DNA from: an uncultured Eubacteriales bacterium
GTDB lineage: Bacteria; Bacillota; Clostridia; Oscillospirales; Acutalibacteraceae
Assembly (NCBI GenBank): GCA_934408795.1
Contig: CAKRVQ010000095.1
Coordinates: 1-5,257 of the forward strand
Length of the DNA stretch: 5,257 nucleotides
Direction: 5' to 3'
Shown: one piece after another, positions 1-4,371 of the stretch
Position numbering within the stretch: position 1 is the first letter of the stretch
Layout of the letters: every line of letters begins with the position of its first letter
Notes under the pieces: model-generated
Told to the model about the DNA's origin: nothing
Database searches by the model: none
The model's input: the letters and a program-made list of their open reading frames with translations, nothing else
Program-made: the position numbers and the translations under genes

Positions 1-830
1 CCTGATATAAAAGTGACGATGTAGACAAGCACATCGGCAAGTACAACGGTGCAGCCGACAGGGGTTCCGAAAACTATCGAAAACAGAATGCCGAAAAGCG
101 TGCAGCATACCGAAATTATTGCAGAGCATACAGTGACTCCTTTGTAGCTGCGGCATACCCGCATGGCGGACATTGCAGGAAAAACAACAAGCGCGGATAT
201 GAGAAGGGAGCCGACAAGGTTCATGGCGAGCACAATAATGACCGCCGTTACCGTCGCGGTCAGCAGACCGTAAAGTCTTGTGTTTATGCCGCTTGCCTTC
301 GAAAAATCTTCGTCGAATGTGATGGCAAAGAGACGGTTGTAATTAAAAACAAAGAGGAATATCGTAACTGCCGCGAGCACGACCGATAACCATACTTCCG
401 CCTCGGACAGTGTGAGTATAAGAGAGGAGCCGAAAAGAGTGCTGCAAACATCTCCCGCAACATTTGAGGATGCGGGAAAAACATTAAGCAGTAAATATCC
501 CGCCGCAAGCGCACCCACAGACAACATTGCTATCGCGGCGTCTCCGCGCGTCCGCCCCTTTCCGCCGCCCGACGCGGTCAGAAATATTGCCGCGGCAGCG
601 GTCACGGGCAAAACGATATACATGCTGTTGCCGATCCTCAGTACGGTGGCTATTGCGAGCGCTCCGAAAGCGACATGGGAAAGCCCGTCTCCGATAAATG
701 AAAACCTTTTCAGCACCAGCGGAACTCCGAAAAGAGAGGTGCAGAGGGATATGAGAACGCCTACGATAAGCGAATACCGAACAAACGGATATCCTAGATA
801 CTCCGCGAGTCTTGAAAATATGTCACTCAT
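1..830 (-). CDS. znuB: Metal (zinc-type) ABC transporter permease, ZnuB/ABC-3 family, cut at its C-terminus by the window edge
   Basis: This is the membrane channel subunit of a zinc-type ABC importer. It passes the metal handed over by the substrate-binding lipoprotein through the cytoplasmic membrane, driven by the neighbouring ATPase. The reading frame opens with ATG at 830 behind a strong GGGAGG site with a 7-base gap, and stays open for 276 codons to the edge. Family length is about 260-290 residues, so only a few residues are probably missing. Visible marks are the ABC-3 motif GDGLSHVAFG (residues 47-56), the GDVCSTLFGS segment (126-135), FDEDFSKASGI (172-182), NLVGSLLISALVVFPAM (204-220) and many hydrophobic segments. 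The start overlaps the ATPase stop by 8 bases, which suggests coupled translation in the same operon. Zinc is inferred from context; manganese uptake by the same family cannot be excluded. Confidence 0.93.
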   Translation of the reverse strand, partial: MSDIFSRLAEYLGYPFVRYSLIVGVLISLCTSLFGVPLVLKRFSFIGDGLSHVAFGALAIATVLRIGNSMYIVLPVTAAAAIFLTASGGGKGRTRGDAAIAMLSVGALAAGYLLLNVFPASSNVAGDVCSTLFGSSLILTLSEAEVWLSVVLAAVTIFLFVFNYNRLFAITFDEDFSKASGINTRLYGLLTATVTAVIIVLAMNLVGSLLISALVVFPAMSAMRVCRSYKGVTVCSAIISVCCTLFGILFSIVFGTPVGCTVVLADVLVYIVTFIS

Positions 831-1521
831 TTTCTTCCCTCCCCGGAGCAGGCGTACCGTTGAAGTAATCCTCTGCGGTGCCGAAAAACGCTTTGCGTCC
901 TATTCTTAAAATATGTGTGGCAAACCGCTCTGCAGCTTCTATGTCGTGAGAGACCATTATCACAGTCATCTTTTCTTCTAGGTTCAGCCTTTTTATTTCC
1001 GCATACATCTCCTCGGCGGCATTTGGATCAAGTCCCGTGACGGGTTCGTCGAGCAGCAGGGCTTTGTCTGCCGCAGAAAGTGCTCTGGCGAGCAGGACTC
1101 TTTGCTGCTGACCGCCCGAGAGCTCTCTGTAACTGCGGTCGGCGAGATGAGAAATTCCCATAAGGCGGAGCTTTTCTTCGGTACGCCGCTTCAGTGATGC
1201 GGAATAAAAGGGGCGCATCCCGTTACGGGCGGCACAACCGGATAAAACAACCTCTTTTACCGAAGCGGGAAAATCGCGCTGAACATTTGTCTGTTGGGGG
1301 AGGTACCCAATCTCTCCCCGACGCAGACCGTCGCCGAAAGTAATGGTGCCGGATATCGGCGGGTGAAGTCCGAGCAGCGCCCTCATAAGTGTCGTTTTAC
1401 CCGAACCGTTTTCACCTATAACGAACAGATAGTCACCGCTTTCAACGGTGAAGCTTATGTTTTCGGCAGCGGGTTTTCCGTCATAGCCGAGAACGAGATC
1501 CCTGCACTTTATCATTGACAT
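823..1521 (-). CDS. znuC: Metal (zinc-type) ABC transporter ATP-binding protein
   Basis: This is the cytoplasmic ATPase subunit that binds the permease and powers metal import. The 232-residue protein has the full ABC set: Walker A GENGSGKT (36-43), Q-loop GYLPQQ (72-77), signature LSGGQ (134-138), Walker B LLLDEP (155-160), D-loop GLD (163-165) and the switch His in SHD (H192). The length fits the ZnuC/AdcC/MntB group (about 220-250), and the short C-terminus shows no extra regulatory domain. ATG at 1521 is chosen because AGGAAG lies 10 bases upstream. A second ATG at 1515 would give a classical ATGA overlap with the upstream stop, but its distance to the ribosome site is long (about 16). 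The gene overlaps the substrate-binding gene by 10 bases and the permease gene by 8. Metal specificity comes only from its neighbours. Confidence 0.96.
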   Translation of the reverse strand: MSMIKCRDLVLGYDGKPAAENISFTVESGDYLFVIGENGSGKTTLMRALLGLHPPISGTITFGDGLRRGEIGYLPQQTNVQRDFPASVKEVVLSGCAARNGMRPFYSASLKRRTEEKLRLMGISHLADRSYRELSGGQQQRVLLARALSAADKALLLDEPVTGLDPNAAEEMYAEIKRLNLEEKMTVIMVSHDIEAAERFATHILRIGRKAFFGTAEDYFNGTPAPGREENE

Positions 1522-2576
1522 TTGTTTATTGCTTCCTTAAATACCGATAAATTTTCCCGGGCAGTGCCGAGATATGTCTTTCCCTCAAGTACCTGCTTTT
1601 CTGTTACGGATTGCATTGAATCAAGCACGAAAATACGACGTTCGGGGTCATTGCAGGTCTTTATAACGGTTTCGGCGAGCCTTTTGTCGCTGCTTTCGGT
1701 AACCGTTACACCTCTGAGCCCTGTAGTGTGAAGAGCCTCGGCAAGTCTGGCTATCGTGTCGTATCCCGCGTCGGTTTCCGAAGAGCATCCCGAAAAGGCA
1801 GAATAGACCGATATACCGCAGTCCTGCATCAGACCCGAAAACGGAAAGCGGTCGGCAAACAGTATTGAGCGGCAATCGCTCTCATTCGCAGCCGATTCAT
1901 ATTCATCGCTGAGGGTCTTGAGCTTTTCGGTATATGAATCGCAGTTTTTTCTGTAGGCGGAACTGTTTTCGGGGTCGACAGCGCAAAGCTTTTCGGTGAG
2001 GATCTCGCAGGCTCTTACGGCGTTTTTCAGCGACAACCAGATATGCTCGTCCGGCAAAGAGGGCGCGGGCACGGTTCCGTTGTAGCCCCCGTGTCCGTCG
2101 TCGGTGTGATCGTGGAGCGGGGAATCTTCACCGCGGTGTTCTTCGGACTCATGCTCGACGGATTCGCGCTCGGCATCTTCGCCGAAGAGCTCGGCATACA
2201 GAGAAACACGAAGCTGAGAGGTGTTCATTGAGGTCGGAATATCACCGATCCAGGAGTCGGAAAAGCCGCCTATGCAGACGAACAGATCCGAACCCGCAAT
2301 ATTCACTATATCAGCCGCCGAGGGCTGATAGCTATGCATATCCGCACCGTTTTTATTGAGCAGGGTCGGTCTGACGCCGTCTGCCACGCCTGCGGTAAGC
2401 TCGCGCATCCAATCGTATACGGGGAACACGGAGCAAAGCGCCGTCTTGCCGACCTTCTTTTCCACGGGAGCGCAGCCGCTCGTAAACAAAATGAAGGGGA
2501 ACAAAGCAAGCAAGATCGGAAGAGCGACCGACCGCAGAGTCAGACGGCGGGATGTTTGATCGCGTTTTTTCATCAT
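1512..2576 (-). CDS. znuA: Metal ABC transporter substrate-binding lipoprotein (ZnuA-like, cluster A-I)
   Basis: This is the extracellular metal-capturing subunit, anchored to the membrane by lipid. The frame extends up to a TTG at 2639, but ATG at 2576 (ATGA overlap with the repressor stop) or the adjacent ATG at 2573 fits GGAAGG spacing; numbering here is from 2576 (354 aa). A basic N-terminus and hydrophobic segment (about 15-31) end in a lipobox, TSGC, with C35 as the lipidated residue. Metal-site candidates are H81 in ADMHSYQPS and H178 in DEHIWLSL. Between them lies an acidic His-rich loop (about 132-165, with H142, H147, H155, H157, H162), typical of zinc ZnuA/AdcA-type proteins. The usual third His (HxAF) is Arg in RFPF (243-246), as I recall for many clostridial members. 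A late KTYLGTARENL block (333-343) also fits the family. Zinc is likely; manganese is an alternative. Confidence 0.92.
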   Translation of the reverse strand: MMKKRDQTSRRLTLRSVALPILLALFPFILFTSGCAPVEKKVGKTALCSVFPVYDWMRELTAGVADGVRPTLLNKNGADMHSYQPSAADIVNIAGSDLFVCIGGFSDSWIGDIPTSMNTSQLRVSLYAELFGEDAERESVEHESEEHRGEDSPLHDHTDDGHGGYNGTVPAPSLPDEHIWLSLKNAVRACEILTEKLCAVDPENSSAYRKNCDSYTEKLKTLSDEYESAANESDCRSILFADRFPFSGLMQDCGISVYSAFSGCSSETDAGYDTIARLAEALHTTGLRGVTVTESSDKRLAETVIKTCNDPERRIFVLDSMQSVTEKQVLEGKTYLGTARENLSVFKEAINKCQ

Positions 2577-2971
2577 TTTCCTTCCCGACTGCATTTTTCG
2601 CATATTCCGTAAATGGTGGATTTTGAGGGACTCAGGCAAAAGCCCTCACTCTTTACCGCTTCATTCAGCGCCCGAGCGGCACCGTCACACAGATGAAGTG
2701 TCTTGCCGCATTCGGTGCAGGTGAGATGTATGCGGTTTTCGCAGTGCTCGGGGTCGATGTATTGGTAATACATTTCACGGCTGCCCTCAAACGCCGAACG
2801 GCTTACCAAGCCCTCGCTTTCAAGCTCATTCAGGTTTCTGTAGACCGCGCTCATACTGATGCCGCGGTCGGTAAGGGCATCCGATATCTGTTTGACCGTA
2901 AAAAGTCGGTCGTGATTCGATTTCAGAAAATCCGTCAGCACTTTTCGCTGAGCCGTTGAGTATTTTGACAT
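2573..2971 (-). CDS. Fur-family metal-dependent transcriptional repressor, probably Zur-like
   Basis: This is a DNA-binding metal sensor, probably repressing its own operon when zinc is sufficient. The 132-residue protein has an N-terminal winged helix (about 5-70) whose recognition helix includes SMSAVYRNLNEL (39-50), the Fur-family signature. The C-terminal dimerisation domain carries H76, H82, H93 and two CxxC pairs, C85/C88 and C124/C127, the usual structural zinc site. ATG at 2971 is preceded by AAGGAG with a 6-base gap; the longer open frame starts with a TTG inside the -35 box and is rejected. The stop overlaps the lipoprotein start by 4 bases. Location at the head of a metal ABC operon, with a perfect inverted repeat at the promoter, argues for Zur rather than PerR or Fur. 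The assignment rests on context, because metal preference cannot be read safely from sequence. Confidence 0.93.
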   Translation of the reverse strand: MSKYSTAQRKVLTDFLKSNHDRLFTVKQISDALTDRGISMSAVYRNLNELESEGLVSRSAFEGSREMYYQYIDPEHCENRIHLTCTECGKTLHLCDGAARALNEAVKSEGFCLSPSKSTIYGICEKCSREGK

Positions 2972-2985
2972 TGTCAGCTCCTTAG

Positions 2986-3010
2986 ATTTGCGAATGTTTC
3001 GCAAATTTGC
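2986..3010 (-). promoter_or_regulatory. Probable Fur/Zur-family operator (perfect inverted repeat plus overlapping palindrome)
   Basis: Two arms, ATTTGCGAA (2986-2994) and TTCGCAAAT (2998-3006), are perfect reverse complements around a 3-base centre. Viewed as 7-1-7 (TGCGAAT-G-TTTCGCA), the layout resembles Fur-family boxes such as the Gram-positive Zur box, although the bases differ. A second perfect palindrome, GCAAATTTGC (3001-3010), overlaps the right arm. The site lies directly downstream of the -10 box, over the expected transcription start and leader, where a bound repressor would block transcription. The binding protein is inferred to be the product of the first gene of this operon. 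Confidence 0.75.
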
Positions 3011-3017
3011 AAAGGTA

Positions 3018-3046
3018 ATTATACATCCGACGAAGATGTTTGTCAA
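3018..3046 (-). promoter_or_regulatory. Sigma-A promoter of the metal uptake operon
   Basis: On the minus strand, TTGACA (3046-3041) and TATAAT (3023-3018) are separated by exactly 17 bases, so both boxes match the vegetative consensus fully. AT-rich sequence upstream (about 3055-3075) could act as an UP element. The expected start point is near 3011, giving a leader of about 40 bases that contains the operator and the AAGGAG ribosome site (2983-2978). Such a perfect promoter would be very strong unless repressed, which fits the operator beside it. Confidence 0.9.
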
Positions 3047-3102
3047 GGCATCGTTTGCATATATATTATTATTCGCCCGGCATTTAATAATCGTATATCA
3101 TT

Positions 3103-3202
3103 GCGGCGCGGTCTTTGCTTAATAAGAGGATGCCGTGCAAAAGGTATGCCATGCGGAGCCGCGCCGCGCCGAAGGCGCGGCAAAACGGGCGGCGCGGTCT
3201 TT
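3103..3202. repeat. 14-bp direct repeat in the spacer
   Basis: GCGGCGCGGTCTTT occurs at 3103-3116 and again, perfectly, at 3189-3202. The second copy lies within the nested inverted-repeat element and the first lies just outside it. This suggests a local duplication or a longer repeated unit with internal copies. It has no coding role that I can see. Confidence 0.7.
3163..3181. repeat. Perfect 8-bp GC hairpin with GAA loop
   Basis: GCCGCGCC (3163-3170) and GGCGCGGC (3174-3181) pair perfectly around GAA. The same GCCGCGCC also occurs at 3158-3165, so a shifted pairing is possible. No T-run follows directly on either strand, so this is not a convincing intrinsic terminator. It is one arm of the larger structured element. 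Confidence 0.75.
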
Positions 3203-3262
3203 TTTTGTGCGCCCGTGTTTAGAATGCGCATATCTGACTTAGTTGTTAGCGAAATGATGACC

Positions 3263-3290
3263 CGCCCGTTCGGGCGACCCTTCGGGTCGC
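3263..3290. repeat. Two abutting hairpins with pyrimidine-type loops
   Basis: CGCCCG/CGGGCG (3263-3268 and 3271-3276) and GCGACCC/GGGTCGC (3274-3280 and 3284-3290) are perfect inverted repeats that share three bases, so they compete or switch. Both have very short loops (2-4 bases). They lie within the nested repeat element. Confidence 0.75.
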
Positions 3291-3315
3291 CGCGGCTCCG
3301 CATGATTTCGGCCGG

Positions 3316-3338
3316 TTTCCGTTTGTGCGTAACGGAAA
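3316..3338. repeat. 8-bp hairpin TTTCCGTT / AACGGAAA
   Basis: A perfect 8-bp inverted repeat surrounds a 7-base loop. On the minus strand the stem is followed by ACCGGCC rather than T residues, and on the plus strand by A residues, so it does not look like a terminator. Its role is unknown; it lies between the peptidase terminator and the nested element. Confidence 0.55.
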
Positions 3339-3353
3339 AATGAAAATGCAAAC

Positions 3354-3392
3354 AAAAAACGCGATATCCCGGCATTGAGCGGAGATATCGCG
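3354..3392 (-). terminator. Intrinsic terminator of the PqqD/peptidase unit
   Basis: Read on the minus strand, CGCGATATC (3392-3384) pairs with GATATCGCG (3368-3360). An inner CCG/CGG extension lies above a small loop, and TTTTTT (3359-3354) follows at once. The stem begins one base after the peptidase stop codon. This is a textbook rho-independent terminator and closes the unit before the metal operon. Confidence 0.92.
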
Positions 3393-3393
3393 A

Positions 3394-3891
3394 TCACATA
3401 TCTGTCTTTTTGCGGTCATTGCGAAGCCTTAGCCGCAGGACCGTTTTTTTGTACAATAAAAGGGGATACTTTCTGAGCGGCAGTATCGCCGTCCAAAGGC
3501 GGGAATACAACCTATAGCGGAAACTGTCGCAGGAGACATACTTTCCGCGTTCGTTATAATAGCCTTTGACGACTGCGATCACGCAGCTCTTGGGGAGAGA
3601 ACGCTCAATTTCCGTTTGAGCGTCACCCGCGAGATCAAAACAGTCATCATATACCTTTATGATGCGGTGAAGAACATATTGACCGTTTTTGCGGCGGTAA
3701 AGCGGAATTTCAAACTTTTTCAATCGACTCGGGTCGCAAGCCGTGAGAACGACATTGTTGTGTCTGTCGCGCCACAAGGGCAGCATACTGTATCCCGTGA
3801 CGCAAAGTGTGACATCGTCGCCGGACGAGACGATACCTGAGATGACGGAAGAAAGCTCCTTCATCGAAACGGAGGTTACGGCCTTTCTCAT
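3394..3891 (-). CDS. S24/S26-family peptidase, signal-peptidase-like (Ser-His type)
   Basis: This is a probable serine protease related to signal peptidase I. The 165-residue protein shows the nucleophile motif GYSMLP with S35. YVLHRI carries H75 where LepB has its general-base Lys, and a GD pair (89-90) corresponds to the GDN box. The Ser-His pattern is that of SipW, archaeal and ER signal peptidases. There is no N-terminal membrane anchor. A hydrophobic and very basic C-terminal part (about 127-160) might attach it to the membrane surface. The start overlaps the PqqD-like stop by 4 bases (ATGA), so translation is probably coupled. From memory, such peptidases sit beside PqqD-family genes in gut Clostridia, often in peptide maturation settings. 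Its substrate is unknown, and cleavage of a leader peptide is inference. A terminator follows directly. Confidence 0.88.
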   Translation of the reverse strand: MRKAVTSVSMKELSSVISGIVSSGDDVTLCVTGYSMLPLWRDRHNNVVLTACDPSRLKKFEIPLYRRKNGQYVLHRIIKVYDDCFDLAGDAQTEIERSLPKSCVIAVVKGYYNERGKYVSCDSFRYRLYSRLWTAILPLRKYPLLLYKKTVLRLRLRNDRKKTDM

Positions 3892-4151
3892 TTGAGCAGA
3901 TCAGCCTCTTTGACCTGTGAAATAAACTTGTCCACATCCGCCTCTGCCTGTTCACGGCTTACATCGTATTCATTCAGCATAGCTTCAATGACCGCTTCCT
4001 TTTCAATATCCTCTTTCATGAGGTTCCAGATGAAAGCACCCGTCTCATTGAGTGAAATTATGGTGTTCAAATCAACATTTCCCGAACCGACGGGGACTGC
4101 AATATAGGAGTCGACTACCTTTGTGAGCACATAGTTATCTTTGATCTTCAT
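3888..4151 (-). CDS. PqqD-family protein (RiPP recognition element-like)
   Basis: This is a small protein of the PqqD fold, known in other systems to bind leader peptides of ribosomally made, modified peptides and present them to maturation enzymes. The 87-residue protein shows the family order: beta-rich N-terminus (about 1-33), the conserved LNETGAFIW segment (34-42), then an acidic helical region with YDVS (62-65) and a final helix ending in ADLLK. ATG at 4151 is chosen because AAAGGTG (4167-4161) lies 9 bases upstream; the in-frame GTG at 4163 overlaps that site. The gene is first in a two-gene unit with its own promoter and overlaps the peptidase gene by 4 bases. No precursor peptide or radical SAM enzyme is in the window, so its partner peptide is unknown. 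Confidence 0.92.
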   Translation of the reverse strand: MKIKDNYVLTKVVDSYIAVPVGSGNVDLNTIISLNETGAFIWNLMKEDIEKEAVIEAMLNEYDVSREQAEADVDKFISQVKEADLLK

Positions 4152-4211
4152 ATTTAAAAACACCTTTCATTATAAGAGTAGGATCTTTTTGTGCGAATAA
4201 AGTGCAACATC

Positions 4212-4240
4212 ATTATACTATACGCGAAGGATTAAATCAA
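4212..4240 (-). promoter_or_regulatory. Sigma-A promoter of the PqqD/peptidase unit
   Basis: TTGATT (4240-4235) and TATAAT (4217-4212) are separated by 17 bases on the minus strand. The start point would fall near 4205, leaving a leader of about 54 bases before the ATG at 4151. A second TATAAT at 4174-4169 has no good -35 box and would leave too short a leader, so it is not called. Confidence 0.8.
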
Positions 4241-4268
4241 CACCCGACATTTGCTATGATCGCGGGAC

Positions 4269-4297
4269 TTGACTTTTCCGTAATCTGAGTATATGAT
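4269..4297 (+). promoter_or_regulatory. Candidate plus-strand promoter, antisense to the membrane protein gene
   Basis: TTGACT (4269-4274) and TATGAT (4292-4297) are separated by 17 bases on the plus strand. Each box differs from consensus at one position. Transcription would start near 4304 and run into the 3' end of the TVP38/TMEM64 gene in the opposite direction. No plus-strand gene with a ribosome site follows. It may be chance or an antisense RNA promoter. Confidence 0.35.
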
Positions 4298-4343
4298 TCG
4301 GGATGTTATTATCGGCGTGATTCGGAGTTTTTTCGTGACCGAC

Positions 4344-4371
4344 TCATTCGGATCTGCTCATTCGGATCTGC
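4344..4371. repeat. Perfect 14-bp tandem duplication across a stop codon
   Basis: TCATTCGGATCTGC occurs twice without a gap (4344-4357 and 4358-4371). The right copy holds the last codons and TGA of the TVP38/TMEM64 gene and the left copy is downstream of the stop. The unit is not a multiple of three, so it probably arose by slippage without altering the encoded end. Confidence 0.9.

Larger units (their letters stand above)
3150..3304. repeat. GC-rich nested inverted-repeat element in the spacer
   Basis: The ends are perfect 14-bp inverted repeats: CATGCGGAGCCGCG at 3150-3163 and its complement at 3291-3304. Inside are a hairpin (3163-3181), an 8-bp inverted pair ACGGGCGG/CCGCCCGT (3185-3192 and 3262-3269), a 7-bp pair ACGGGCG/CGCCCGT (3185-3191 and 3210-3216), and two adjoining short hairpins (3263-3290). 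The spacer of about 420 bases between the peptidase stop and the repressor start holds no convincing gene. The element lies between the peptidase terminator and the metal operon promoter. It could be a dispersed palindromic repeat (REP/BOX or MITE-like) or a structured RNA; the sequence alone cannot tell which. Confidence 0.65.

Noticed and set aside
412..909. Plus-strand 165-codon open frame
   Set aside because: It lies opposite the permease and ATPase genes, whose motifs are clear on the minus strand. It has no motif of its own.
2577..2639. Longer N-terminus for the substrate-binding protein (TTG at 2639)
   Set aside because: It would add 21 residues in front of a normal lipoprotein signal and overlap the repressor gene by over 60 bases. 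The ATGs at 2576/2573 fit coupling and GGAAGG.
2972..3046. Longer N-terminus for the Fur-family repressor (TTG at 3046)
   Set aside because: The TTG is part of the -35 box and the extension would be translated from the promoter and operator. ATG at 2971 has a well-spaced AAGGAG.
3101..3343. Plus-strand 80-codon open frame in the spacer
   Set aside because: It runs through the nested inverted repeats and is Arg/Gly/Ala-rich as a result of the repeat sequence. It has no ribosome site and no recognisable family.
3043..3375. Minus-strand 110-codon open frame in the spacer
   Set aside because: It covers the terminator T-run, the nested repeats and the -35 box of the metal operon, has no domain or ribosome site, and its composition follows the GC-rich hairpins.
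4152..4163. GTG start at 4163 for the PqqD-like gene
   Set aside because: It lies within the AAAGGTG ribosome site that serves the ATG at 4151.
4245..4265. Possible terminator for the membrane protein gene (CCCG...CGGG on the minus strand)
   Set aside because: Only four pairs before a mismatch, and no proper T-run follows.
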